The notes: a model not told the origin generated them from the sequence alone. 40,980 nt of DNA from CAYVWB01 sp964455395 (GCA_964455395.1 CAYVWB010000039.1:1-40980), one strand, 5' to 3'; shown: positions 17,701 to 25,388, counted from the stretch's first letter. Translations and numbers: made by a program.

Positions 17701-17792
17701 GCGGCCTGCAGGACCGAGGAGCCCCGTGCGCGACCACGCCAGAAGAGCAGGGCGGCGAGTGTCAGAAAAAAGAGAATGAATACTGTATACAT
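14730..17792 (-). CDS. UPF0182 family large membrane protein
   Basis: 1020 residues, matching the UPF0182 family. The N-terminal ~320 residues hold about seven hydrophobic helices (starting MYTVFILFFLTLAALLFW, then residues 30-46, 75-103 and 130-150, and near 225-320), followed by a long soluble region. Family-typical stretches in the soluble part include ANDDLFENVRLWDWRALD, YEFEDVDVDRY, YTHGYGAVLTEVSEF, YPSGEKNVYVHYNGTGG and FYNQEDLWVRATEKYYND. The last ~90 residues are a Q/A-rich helix and a Pro/Thr/Ala tail. AGGA lies 6 nt before the start. The function of this family is unknown; its topology suggests an inner membrane protein with a large extracytoplasmic domain. A GAPDAPDAPDAP-like run near 190-200 comes from a 9-bp DNA repeat. 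Confidence 0.93.
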   Translation of the reverse strand: MYTVFILFFLTLAALLFWRGRARGSSVLQAAGVVLAAGLWVFFQLMDVWIDALWFDAVGYGDRFWRAFLTQALSIVAGAVVFGGGVYALLHPLTASGRGRGGRNRLLRLAASALTGVVCGVMAASSWETILKFLYGASTGEGAVADPALGLTVGFYLFTLPMLDRLQELATAALFIGFATAALAALLGESPLARRNADPDAPDAPDAPEGPSPTTDVNTLADAQDAEEAWRFVLSRPFTLFAPLAAAALVFLAWSEVMAIFHLLYSSYGVVQGPGWTDMHVRLPARLAMAALYLAAALLAASPALRNRAAAGIRRGLAPLVKRTPALAAFQEIGRTALLGAVVAGVIFVAGFLLLDIAPSLTQSLLVEPNEITYERPYIANSIMMTRKAFHLEQVEERRFPHTGQFTRAMAQANDDLFENVRLWDWRALDAVFRQFQEIRLYYEFEDVDVDRYRLGDRYRQVMVSAREMNVDNLPQQSDTFVNRRFKYTHGYGAVLTEVSEFTAQGLPKLLLKDLPPRASHPRLKIEEPAIYYGELTRYPAVVNSSEPELNYPSGEKNVYVHYNGTGGVLMEGLWRKFLFGWRYDGTKLLMSGYPQEGTRIQFRRQIRHRVKTLAPFLDFDADPYMVIAHGRLYWIIDGYTSSGYFPYSESFRQETGPRGRPGPLRNADVLTQVQGERHLDRVNYVRNSVKAVVDAYNGDVDFYVFDPGDPLVNAWSKAFPGLLQPREAMDEVLARHIRYPVDMLLLQGLVYAKYHMTDPSVFYNQEDLWVRATEKYYNDVIPVSPYYVMWRPPESDAVEYTLIMPFTPKNRQVLIGWMAGMCDPPNYGRLLAYKFPKEKRVLGPQQVETKIDQDSYLSGQLTLWDQRGSNVIRGNVLAIPVEDTLLYVEPIYLQAETAAYPELRLVAVMHEDTLSYAETFEEALQGLFGDAPAQPPLGTPTPDGGAMGLRPLVNQAADAFQRAMQALGENAFQDAAEALGQLQQSLKQLRNAAPDEDAAGSTAPSTSETPSTPDANAEP

Positions 17793-17868
17793 GAAAATTC
17801 CTGGCAGGTTGCTTCGGCGGCGCGCGCCGTGTGGTCAACGTGTGCGGAAACCCCGTCGGGCGCCGTGG

Positions 17869-17934
17869 CCGCGACAGTTCCGCGACGGTTCCGCGACGGT
17901 TCCGCGACGGTTCCGCGACGGTTCCGCGACGGCT
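17869..17934. repeat. 11-bp tandem array, 6 units, upstream of UPF0182
   Basis: Six head-to-tail copies of CCGCGACGGTT; the first has A for G at position 8 and the last has C for T at position 10. It begins about 75 bp upstream of the UPF0182 start, so it probably lies in that gene's leader or promoter region. At about one helical turn per unit, the array presents the same face of DNA repeatedly. No gene is supported between 17793 and 18220. Confidence 0.95.
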
Positions 17935-18220
17935 CTGCGAAATCGCAGCCCGACATGCCCGATGATACCACGCAGAGGGAGGATCGTCACAGCGCCATGC
18001 AGGGAGATTCCGGAGAACCTCCAGCCCGGCCCGACCGCTCGGACAGGCTGCCCCACACGGCGTCATCGCCCACCCGAGACGTCCCCCTCCACGACGGCGT
18101 CGCCATGAACTATGGTTGACGCTGCGCGGATGGACAGGCTTCGAACCCTTGTGAAGCAGTGCGCCGGGGGCGTTGCTGCAGAGGCCTTTCCTGCGCACAC
18201 CCCGACGCCGAGGCGAGGCC

Positions 18221-18673
18221 ATGGGGGAAGCGTCCTTGCGAAAACACGGCGGCGCGTGCGCGCTGGCGGCGTGGCTCCTGCTGACTGGCGGCGCTTTCGG
18301 ACTGTCATTCGCGACCGCCCCTGCAGCCACGCCCGGCGGGGTGGTCGCGTTGTCCCACGTCTCTTGTGAGGCGCCATCGCCATCCAGAAACCTTCCGAAT
18401 CAGGCAAGTGCGGCGTCCTCGGAAATTCCGACCTCGCCGACGAATGCGCGTCGGTTGGCGCCGTGCGCGCCGGGGGCGTGCGGCCGCAGCGTCCCCGCCG
18501 TGGTCGGCATCCCCCCGTGCGACAGGGCTGCCACGCCGGCCCCCTCCAGCCCCCCGCCCTTCGACCCCGGCGTCCGGCCGACGCCAGGGGACTTCACGCC
18601 CTCCCGCTGGTGGGAAGGGCGACGCCGGGGGCGCGACCATTCGGCGCCCAGGCGCGTCATCCCCTTTCCTTGA
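18221..18673 (+). CDS. Doubtful small exported protein
   Basis: 150 codons from ATG 18221 open with a plausible Sec signal peptide (charged MGEASLRKHGG, hydrophobic ACALAAWLLLTGGAFGLS, then an AxA-like FATAPA cleavage region). The rest is Pro/Ser/Arg-rich with five Cys and no family I recognise. The ribosome binding site is poor (GAGGCGAGG immediately upstream). The composition is close to what GC-rich non-coding DNA gives, so I regard this as possible but unproven. If it is not a gene, 17935-18750 is an ~800-bp non-coding stretch. Confidence 0.25.
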   Translation: MGEASLRKHGGACALAAWLLLTGGAFGLSFATAPAATPGGVVALSHVSCEAPSPSRNLPNQASAASSEIPTSPTNARRLAPCAPGACGRSVPAVVGIPPCDRAATPAPSSPPPFDPGVRPTPGDFTPSRWWEGRRRGRDHSAPRRVIPFP

Positions 18674-18750
18674 CTCCCTGAGGGTGGCCGAGCGGGGCGC
18701 CCGACGCCGGGGGCGATGCGTCGAGACGTCACCGGGATTGATATTTTTGC

Positions 18751-18779
18751 TTGACTAGACCGACCGGTCTGTTACTGTG
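18751..18779 (+). promoter_or_regulatory. tetR promoter with TetR-type operator between -35 and -10
   Basis: TTGACT (18751-18756) with a 16- to 17-nt spacer and TACTGT/ACTGTG (18773-18779) as a weak -10. The spacer carries the inverted half-sites AGACC-GACC-GGTCT (18757-18770), the layout expected for TetR autorepression, and resembles operators of TetR proteins of the YxaF/NemR type. The downstream ATG at 18785 is only about 6 nt past the -10, so the transcript may be leaderless. By eye only. Confidence 0.65.
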
Positions 18780-18784
18780 GCGGC

Positions 18785-19366
18785 ATGCACCCTGCCTCCA
18801 CCCGCCAACGGCTTCTGGAAGCCGGCGCCCGACTCGTCCTTGAAGGGGGGTTCCAGGCCACCGGCATCCAGCAGATCCTCAAGGCGGCCGGCGCCCCCAA
18901 AGGCTCCTTCTATCACCATTTCGAGAGCAAGGAAGCCTACGGCGCCGCCCTCCTGGAGTTCATGGCCGAAGCCCGCAAGACAGAGATTCTCGCCACCGCC
19001 GGCGACGCCACGCTCACTCCCCTGGAGCGCATCCGCCGCATCTTTTTCGAACCCTGGACGGGCTTCGCCGAGTCCGGCTTTCGCGGCGGTTGTCCACTGG
19101 GGAACATGGCGCTGGAGCTGGCCGACAAGAGCGAGATGATCCGCCAGGAGACGTGGCGCTGGCTCGGCGGCCTCACCGCCACTTGTCAGGCGCTCATCGA
19201 GGCGGCGCAGGCTGCAGGAGAGCTGCGCGCGGACCTCCCGGCCGAGCGTCTGGCGGAGTTCCTCGTCTTCGCCTGGGAAGGCGCGGTGATGCGCTCACGG
19301 CTGGAGCGCAGCGCCAAGGGTTTCATCTTGTTGGAAGAAATGTTCATGGGGCTCGCCCGCCCCTAG
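18785..19366 (+). CDS. TetR/AcrR family repressor
   Basis: 193 residues. The N-terminal DNA-binding domain (1-50) has RQRLLEAGARLVLEGGFQATGIQQILKAAGAPKGSFYHHFESKE; IQQILKAAGAPKGSFYHHF is the typical TetR helix-turn-helix. The ligand domain begins YGAALLEFMAEA and contains GGCPLGNMALELADKSE, a signature of the YxaF/LmrA/NemR-like branch that often senses electrophiles or drugs through cysteine. Cys residues occur at the GGC motif and in TATCQAL. No ribosome binding site lies before the ATG, consistent with a leaderless message. It precedes an adaptor/RND pump pair on the same strand, its likely regulon. Confidence 0.93.
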   Translation: MHPASTRQRLLEAGARLVLEGGFQATGIQQILKAAGAPKGSFYHHFESKEAYGAALLEFMAEARKTEILATAGDATLTPLERIRRIFFEPWTGFAESGFRGGCPLGNMALELADKSEMIRQETWRWLGGLTATCQALIEAAQAAGELRADLPAERLAEFLVFAWEGAVMRSRLERSAKGFILLEEMFMGLARP

Positions 19367-19412
19367 CCCACCCCTAGCACGCCCCTAGCACGCCCCTAGC
19401 ACGCCCCTAGCA
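19358..19412. repeat. 11-bp tandem array, 5 units, between tetR and the pump operon
   Basis: Five units of CGCCCCTAGCA (the first ends CC, the second begins CA). The tetR stop codon TAG lies inside the first unit, so each unit repeats the last two codons and stop of tetR with two added bases. The array ends 26 bp before the adaptor start. It is an expansion of the tetR 3' end and sets the distance between the two genes. Confidence 0.95.
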
Positions 19413-19438
19413 CGCAGAGAGACGTACGGAGCAATTTC

Positions 19439-20695
19439 ATGTCAAGCCGCACCGCCCGCAAGGGCGCGTTTTTTCTCGTGGCGCTGTTGCTGATGCTCGG
19501 CGCAGGCGTCTTCGCCATTCGCGGTCTCGCGGAGCGTCGTCTGGCTACCGAGCCCACGCCGGTCTCGCCGCCGCTCATGGTGCGCGTGACGCCCGCAGAG
19601 CAACGTCAATCCTATACGATCATGCAGGACTTCATCGGCCGGGTCGAGTCGCGCCGCACGAGCGAAATCGGCTTCGAGATCGCCGGCTCCGTGGCGCATG
19701 TCCTTCTGGACGAGGGCGAGACCACGCGGCAAGGCGCAGTGCTTGCGCGGTTGGACACCAGCCGGCTGGAAGCCCGTCGCGACGAATTGGCGGCGGCCTT
19801 GCGCGAGGCCGAAGCGCAACGCGACCTCGCCGAGCTGACGCACCAACGGCAGAAGCGTGTCTTTCGGCGGGATTCCATCTCCGAGCAGGAATATGACGAA
19901 GCCAGACTTCGCCTCGCTGCAGCGGCTGCAGCCGTGGACCGTCTCCAGGCGACCTTGAGCCAGGTGCGGGTGGATCTGCAGAAATCCGAAGCGCGCGCGC
20001 CCTTCGACGGCGTGGTGGCCCGGCGCTTCGTGGATGAGGGCCGGGTGCTGCCGGCCGGCGAGCCCGTCCTCGCTCTGTTGGAGACTCGACGGCCTCGGGC
20101 GCGGGTGGGCGTCAGCGTCAGCGCTGCGGCCGTGTTGGCTCAGGGGCAGCGTCGTCAGGTGCGCGTCAACGGCCGAGAGGTCTCGGGCGTGGTGGAAGCT
20201 GTCCTCCCGCAGCTGGACGACCGCAGCCGCACCGTGGAAGTCCTGCTGGCGCTTGACGAAGACATGGAAACGCCGTCGCCGGGGGATGTGGCGGCCGCGC
20301 GCGGCGCACATGGGGCAGGGCGGCGCTTGCGTGCAGGCGAGCTGGTCCGGTTGCCCTTGTCGCGGACCGTGACGACGCCGGGCTTCTGGCTGCCTCTGGC
20401 CGCCATGACGGAGAACTCCCGCGGTCTGTGGTCCTGCTTCGTGGCGGCGCCGGATGGCGCGGGCGGACGCGTCATCGAGCTGCGCGAACTGGAGCTCCTC
20501 CACACGCGATCGACCGCCTCGTCTGCAGGCGGGGTCGCGGTGGCGTACGTGCGCGGCGGTTTGCTCCCCGGGGAGCTGGTGGTGGCGGAAGGCGCGCATC
20601 GGCTCGTCCAGGGGATGCCGGTGCGGGTGGGGTCCGCGGTGGAGGGAGACGCCCTCGGCGGCGCGCCGGAGAAGAATCCGGGCGGGAGGGGATGA
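19439..20695 (+). CDS. RND efflux periplasmic adaptor subunit
   Basis: 418 residues, start supported by GGAG 7 nt upstream. An N-terminal membrane anchor (about 8-30: KGAFFLVALLLMLGAGVFAI) precedes a membrane-fusion protein fold: a beta-barrel/lipoyl half (FIGRVESRRTSEIGFEIAGSV, LLDEGETTRQGAVLARLDTS), an alpha hairpin rich in Arg/Glu/Ala (about 98-175), the second lipoyl half (ARAPFDGVVARRFVDEGRVL) and the C-terminal barrel and membrane-proximal domain. It links an inner membrane RND pump to a TolC-like channel. The RND gene begins 3 nt after its stop, so they are cotranslated. No outer membrane channel gene is in the window. Confidence 0.93.
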   Translation: MSSRTARKGAFFLVALLLMLGAGVFAIRGLAERRLATEPTPVSPPLMVRVTPAEQRQSYTIMQDFIGRVESRRTSEIGFEIAGSVAHVLLDEGETTRQGAVLARLDTSRLEARRDELAAALREAEAQRDLAELTHQRQKRVFRRDSISEQEYDEARLRLAAAAAAVDRLQATLSQVRVDLQKSEARAPFDGVVARRFVDEGRVLPAGEPVLALLETRRPRARVGVSVSAAAVLAQGQRRQVRVNGREVSGVVEAVLPQLDDRSRTVEVLLALDEDMETPSPGDVAAARGAHGAGRRLRAGELVRLPLSRTVTTPGFWLPLAAMTENSRGLWSCFVAAPDGAGGRVIELRELELLHTRSTASSAGGVAVAYVRGGLLPGELVVAEGAHRLVQGMPVRVGSAVEGDALGGAPEKNPGGRG

Positions 20696-20698
20696 TCC

Positions 20699-23600
20699 AT
20701 GCCGTCCCCCGTCGTCACGCTCATGCGCAACAAGCACCTGCTCGTACTGGCCGTGCTGGTCATCCTGGTTGGGGGCGCCAGCGCGTTTTCGGGCTTGCCC
20801 CGGCAGGAGGACCCGCGCCTTACGAACCGCAACTGCATCATCATCACCCAGTTCCCAGGGGCTTCGGCCAAGCGGGTGGAAGCCCTCGTCACCGAGCCCA
20901 TCGAAACGGAATTGCAGGAAATATCGGAAATCAAGGAGTTCACCTCCACCTCCCGCGCCGGCGTTTCCGTGGTCTCCGTGGAGCTGGACGACGCGGTGAC
21001 GGCGCAGGTCAACCAGGAGATCTTCGCAGACATCCGCGACAAGCTCGCCGACGCCCAGACGCGTTTCCCGGAGGGCGTGCTCCCCTCGATCTTCGATGAC
21101 CAGCGCGGCGCCGTGGCTTTCACCCTGCTGGTGGGAGTGACGTGGGAGACGGCCGGACCCGTGCGCATGGGGGTGCTGAACCGGGTGGCCGAGGACCTGG
21201 CCGACGCGCTGCGCAATGTCCCCGGCACGGAGCTGGTGCGTCTCTACGGCGAGCCCGAGGAGGAAGTGCTGGTGACCGTGGACGAGCGCGAGCTCGCCTT
21301 GCTGGGGCTGACCACGGCGCAAGCCGCGGCGCTCGCCGCCGGCGCGGACGCCAAATCCCCGGCCGGGGTGGTGCGCAGCCAGCGCATGGATCTGCTGATG
21401 GAAGTGGAGGGCGCTCTGGACTCCGTGACGCGGGTGGGGGAAACGCCATTGGTGGTGGACGCCGCCGGCGGGGTGGTCCGTCTACGGGATATCGCCGCCA
21501 TCGAGAAGGCGTGGCGGGACCCGCCGGCGGAAGTGGCCATGACGGACCGGCGGCGCACCGTGCTGGTGGGCGCGCGCATGGACGTGGGCCAGCGTGTGGA
21601 CGTCTGGAGCCGGGACGCGAAAACGGCCCTCGCCGAGTTCGACAAGACGGTGGGACCCGGCGTGGCGCTGGTCACCGTGTTCGATCAGTCCATATATACG
21701 CAAGAGCGGCTCGCCTCCCTGGGGTGGAACCTGGCTGCGGGCGCCGCCGTGGTCATGGTGGTGGTGTTCTTCAGCATGGGATGGCGCCAGGCCCTGTTGG
21801 TGGGCGCAGCCTTGCCGCTCACGGCAGGTCTCTCGCTCTACACGCTGAGCCTCACCGGCGGCGCGCTGCACCAGATGTCCATTTTCGGGATGATCATCGC
21901 GCTGGGCCTGCTCATCGATACGGCCATCGTGGTGGTTGACGAGATCAGCGCCAAACTGCGGCAAGGCCTCCCCCGGGAGGAAGCCGCCCGGCAGGCGGTC
22001 TCGCACCTGGCCGTGCCGCTGTTCAGCTCCACCCTCACCACCATCCTGGCGTTCGCGCCCATCCTGCTGATGCCCGGCAACGCGGGGGATTTCGTGGGCT
22101 CCATCGGGGGCAGCGTGATCATGGCCATCGCGGCGTCCTTTCTCGTCTCCATGACGCTCATCGCAGCTTTGGCCGGGCTCTTCGCATCCAGGGGGACGGA
22201 AGATCGCGCGGGTGGTTTTCTCGCACGGGGCGTCCGATCCCGGCGGTTGGCCGAGGCCTTTCGGGCCAGCCTGCTGCTGGGCATGCGCACGCCGTGGGTG
22301 GGGGTGCTGGTGGGGCTGGCGCTGCCCCTGGCCGGCTTGGCCGTGGCGCCCACCCTGGGGAGCCAGTTCTTCCCGCCGGTGGACCGCAACATGTTCGAAG
22401 TGGAATTCTGGATGGACCGCGAAACCTCCGTCCACCAAAGCATGGAAACAGCCATGCGCCTGGACGAACACATCCGCGCGCATCCGGAAGTCTCGTCCAT
22501 TTCCTGGCTGGCCGGGGGCAGTTTCCCTACAGTCTACTACAATCTGGTGATGAACCGGGACAATTCACCGCACTACGGGCATGGCGTCGTGACCACGCAG
22601 AACAAACAGCAAGTGGACTTTCTGGCGCCGGCGCTGCAGGCCGAGCTGGAGGACGCGTTCCCCGAAGCGCTTGTCACCGTGCGGGAATTCGGACAGGGCC
22701 CCCCCGTGCTCGCCGACTTGCAGTTCCGGCTCTTCGGAACGTCTATCCCCGTGCTGCAGGACCTCGGCGACGCCGTGCGGCGCGCCATGCAGGAACACCC
22801 CAAGATAGCCGCCACCCGCATGACCATGGCGCGGGGGGAGGCGAAGGTCTGGCTGGACGTGGATGAAGAGGAAGCGCGGCGCGCCGGGTTCGTGTTGACG
22901 GACCTCGCCGGACAACTCCAGACCCAGCTGGAGGGCGTGCGCGGCGGCAGCGTGCTGGAGGAGCTCACCAACATGCCCGTCCGGCTGCGTGTGGCGGACG
23001 ATATCCGCGGCGACCTGCGTCAGGTGGGGGACCTCCGATTCATCCCGACCCAGGGCGTGGCCGCCGGAGCAGGCCACGGCGCTCCGCTGGACGCCCTGGG
23101 GCGGCTGGACGTGCGACCCGAACTGGCCGGCGTGGCGCGGTTCAACGGCGTGCGGGCCAACACCGTGGAAGGCTATACGGTGGAAGGCGCGCTGGCCATC
23201 GAGGTGACCAACGACGTGCTGGCGACACTGCAGGATCAGGGCTTCGAACTGCCGCCAGGCTACCGGCTCACCATCGGCGGCGAGACAGAGGAAGAGGGCG
23301 AAGCCCGAGCGCAACTGCTCAAGCACCTGCCTGTGCTCGTCACCATCACGGCGGCGACCATCATCCTCGCCTTCCGCAGCGTGACCCTGGCCGCGCTCCT
23401 GGGCGTGACAGCAGCGGGCGCGTTCGGCATGAGTCAGCTCGCCACGTGGATGATCGGCTTCCCCGTGAGCTTCAACACCATTCTCGGCGCGCTGGGGCTG
23501 GTGGGCGTAACCTTCAACGACAACATCGTGGTGCTGGCCGCCATCCGCGCCAACCCCAAGGCCAGGGCCGGCGACCACGAAGCCATCGCCGACGAGGTGG

Positions 23601-23830
23601 AAGGCTGTCTGCGTCACGTCCTTTCCACCACGCTCACCACCAGCGGCGGCTTCCTGCCGCTCTTGCTGTTCGTGGGCGGAGACTTCTGGCCCTCCCTCTC
23701 CATCGTCCTGGCGGTGGGGGTGCTGGGCTCCACCCTCATGGCGTTGTATTTCATCCCGGCGGCGTACGGGTTCTGCGCGCGGCGTCTGCCCGGCATGCGC
23801 GGCGCGCGTGAAGCGGCCGCCATCGCCTAG
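20699..23830 (+). CDS. RND efflux pump permease with altered proton-relay residues
   Basis: 1043 residues, full AcrB-like length with 12 predicted transmembrane helices and two large periplasmic loops. N-terminus NKHLLVLAVLVILVGGASAFSGLPRQEDP and FPGASAKRVEALVTEPIE are family-typical. In TM4, the AcrB pair D407-D408 reads D407-T408 (GLLIDTAIVVVDEI). In TM10, K940 is N940 followed by D941 (GVTFNDNIVVLAAI). By simple count the positions coincide with E. coli AcrB numbering. The pump belongs to a divergent subfamily; the proton path must differ. The substrate is unknown. It forms an operon with the adaptor and is probably controlled by the upstream TetR protein. Confidence 0.93.
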   Translation: MPSPVVTLMRNKHLLVLAVLVILVGGASAFSGLPRQEDPRLTNRNCIIITQFPGASAKRVEALVTEPIETELQEISEIKEFTSTSRAGVSVVSVELDDAVTAQVNQEIFADIRDKLADAQTRFPEGVLPSIFDDQRGAVAFTLLVGVTWETAGPVRMGVLNRVAEDLADALRNVPGTELVRLYGEPEEEVLVTVDERELALLGLTTAQAAALAAGADAKSPAGVVRSQRMDLLMEVEGALDSVTRVGETPLVVDAAGGVVRLRDIAAIEKAWRDPPAEVAMTDRRRTVLVGARMDVGQRVDVWSRDAKTALAEFDKTVGPGVALVTVFDQSIYTQERLASLGWNLAAGAAVVMVVVFFSMGWRQALLVGAALPLTAGLSLYTLSLTGGALHQMSIFGMIIALGLLIDTAIVVVDEISAKLRQGLPREEAARQAVSHLAVPLFSSTLTTILAFAPILLMPGNAGDFVGSIGGSVIMAIAASFLVSMTLIAALAGLFASRGTEDRAGGFLARGVRSRRLAEAFRASLLLGMRTPWVGVLVGLALPLAGLAVAPTLGSQFFPPVDRNMFEVEFWMDRETSVHQSMETAMRLDEHIRAHPEVSSISWLAGGSFPTVYYNLVMNRDNSPHYGHGVVTTQNKQQVDFLAPALQAELEDAFPEALVTVREFGQGPPVLADLQFRLFGTSIPVLQDLGDAVRRAMQEHPKIAATRMTMARGEAKVWLDVDEEEARRAGFVLTDLAGQLQTQLEGVRGGSVLEELTNMPVRLRVADDIRGDLRQVGDLRFIPTQGVAAGAGHGAPLDALGRLDVRPELAGVARFNGVRANTVEGYTVEGALAIEVTNDVLATLQDQGFELPPGYRLTIGGETEEEGEARAQLLKHLPVLVTITAATIILAFRSVTLAALLGVTAAGAFGMSQLATWMIGFPVSFNTILGALGLVGVTFNDNIVVLAAIRANPKARAGDHEAIADEVEGCLRHVLSTTLTTSGGFLPLLLFVGGDFWPSLSIVLAVGVLGSTLMALYFIPAAYGFCARRLPGMRGAREAAAIA

Positions 23831-23850
23831 AGGGGTTCACATCCGCCCCG

Positions 23851-23960
23851 AACACGCCCGGACAAACCCGGACAAACCCGAACACGCCCGAACGCGTCCT
23901 GAAAAAACCGGACACGCCCGAACACGCCCGAACACGTCCTGACAAACCCGGACGCGCCCC
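23851..23960. repeat. 10-bp tandem array, 11 units, after the RND pump
   Basis: Eleven units in perfect 10-bp register, mostly AACACGCCCG or GACAAACCCG, with variants such as AACGCGTCCT, GAAAAAACCG and GACGCGCCCC. The units do not alternate in a fixed order, so it has diverged since expansion. The period equals one helical turn. It begins 20 bp past the pump stop codon. Confidence 0.93.
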
Positions 23961-23985
23961 GGTTGAACTCCGGACGAGCTCCCGT

Positions 23986-24019
23986 CCTCTCCGGTCAACC
24001 CCCGACTTCGCCGGAGAGG
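23986..24019. terminator. Strong hairpin downstream of the RND operon
   Basis: CCTCTCCGG and CCGGAGAGG form a perfect 9-bp stem with a 16-nt loop. A second possible pairing, GGTTGA (23961-23966) with TCAACC (23995-24000), competes with it. No T-run follows, so termination is likely weak or Rho-assisted. Together with the arrays on either side this makes up the 528-bp gap before the methyltransferase gene. Confidence 0.4.
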
Positions 24020-24129
24020 GGGCGCCATGGCGTGCGGGGTCCGGCGCTCGTCAGCTCTGGTGGAGAGGGGGACGGCTTGCTCGAAGGGCGTCCTTCAGGC
24101 GGCGCGTCTTCAGGATTTCGACATTTGAG

Positions 24130-24161
24130 GACTTTACGACTTCACGACTTGGCGACTTGGG
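24130..24161. repeat. 8-bp tandem array, 4 units
   Basis: Four consecutive octamers of the form GACTTNNC (GACTTTAC, GACTTCAC, GACTTGGC and GACTTGGG). Similar GTCGTGAA/AAGTCGTG octamer runs occur between genes in other bacterial groups. It lies about 200 bp upstream of the methyltransferase start. No other feature was recognised in 24020-24350. Confidence 0.8.
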
Positions 24162-24358
24162 GTGGCTTGGGGGCATGGGGGTGCGTCCTTCGAGCTGGGC
24201 GCGTTTTTCGGACAACGGGTGCGTCGCCGCTGCGGTCCGGGTCGGCAGGACAAGGCCGCGCCGTGGCCTTGCGTTGCAATTCCCGGAGTTTGCGCATAGG
24301 GATGAGAGGGGGCCGAGGCCGATTGGGTCACGGTAGACCCTCAGCAAGGACGAGTCCC

Positions 24359-25228
24359 ATGGAACGCGCCGCTCTGGTCGACGCCATCATCGAGAAATCG
24401 CCCTTTCGTCGCAACATCTACACCATGATTCCGGAAGGGGCCTCGCGCATTCTGGATGTCGGCTGCGGGGACGGCGGCCTTTTGCTGCGGCTGCAGCGGG
24501 ACAAGGGCTGCACGACGCTCCACGGCGTGGAGGTGAACGCGCCGGATTCGGCCCCCCTGCACGACCTGGTGGACAAGCTTTGGGCCGCCAACATCGAGAC
24601 GGACTTCGAGCAGTTCCATGAATACGAGGGGTATTTCCGCTACATCATCCTGCATGACGTGGTGGAACACCTCTTCGATCCCTGGCGGACTCTCGGCCTC
24701 ATCCGCACGCTGCTCCACGAGGAAGGCCGGCTGTTTCTGGCCACGCCGAACATCCATTTCTGGCGGCTGCAGTACAAGATTCTCTCGGGATTCTTTCCCT
24801 ATGGACCGGGACTGTGGCACACGGGGCATCTGCGTTGGTTCACGCCCATCAGCCTGCTGGAGCTCCTCGTCATCTCCGGGCTGAGCGTCGGCAAACTCTA
24901 TCTGGAGATACCGCACCACGTGGACCTCCACGCCTTGGCCAGGGTGAAGACCATGAAGCATTTCCAGGTCCCGCCGCCGGAGTTTCAGAACACGCCGGAG
25001 TTCCCCGAGACCTTCACGCTTTCCTACAAGCGTGACATCCGCAAGTACATCCCCGTCTTCCACGCCCACAAGATCCTGGCGGACTGCGGCAAGGGCGAAG
25101 CCTTCATGGAGCCGAAGCGGATGGTCTACAACTGTCCGCAGCTGGAGGCTATCCGCGCGAAGCTGAATTTACCGTTCGACATCTTCAACCCACCGGTGAT
25201 GTATCCGCTTGTCGGCGAATGGTGCTGA
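24359..25228 (+). CDS. Class I SAM-dependent methyltransferase
   Basis: 289 residues from ATG 24359, with AAGGA 8 nt upstream; longer in-frame starts fall in repeat DNA. Motif I for S-adenosylmethionine binding is clear: ASRILDVGCGDGGLLLRL (about 28-45), followed by the acidic residue in LHGVEVNAP and the motif IV-like YIILHDVVEHLFDPW. FLATPNIHFWR follows, as in the Methyltransf_11/23 group found near glycan or cell-surface genes. The C-terminal 90 residues (KTMKHFQVPPPEFQ... FNPPVMYPLVGEWC) are not recognised. Substrate unknown. It is monocistronic and faces the decarboxylase gene convergently. Confidence 0.88.
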   Translation: MERAALVDAIIEKSPFRRNIYTMIPEGASRILDVGCGDGGLLLRLQRDKGCTTLHGVEVNAPDSAPLHDLVDKLWAANIETDFEQFHEYEGYFRYIILHDVVEHLFDPWRTLGLIRTLLHEEGRLFLATPNIHFWRLQYKILSGFFPYGPGLWHTGHLRWFTPISLLELLVISGLSVGKLYLEIPHHVDLHALARVKTMKHFQVPPPEFQNTPEFPETFTLSYKRDIRKYIPVFHAHKILADCGKGEAFMEPKRMVYNCPQLEAIRAKLNLPFDIFNPPVMYPLVGEWC

Positions 25229-25240
25229 GGGCGGTTCGGT

Positions 25241-25274
25241 CAGGCCCGGTGGGTGGGCAGGCCCGGTGGGTGGG
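25241..25274. repeat. 17-bp direct tandem duplication
   Basis: Two perfect adjacent copies of CAGGCCCGGTGGGTGGG just after the methyltransferase stop codon. No function seen; another sign of slippage-type expansion between genes in this genome. Confidence 0.95.
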
Positions 25275-25388
25275 CAGGCTCCGGCCCCTCATTCAAGGGA
25301 ATCCATCAGGAACAGCGCCCAGGAGGGCGAGCCGGCGATGGCGCCCGGCGGTCGTCTTGCGTCATGCGCCGTGACGCCCGCAGGATAA

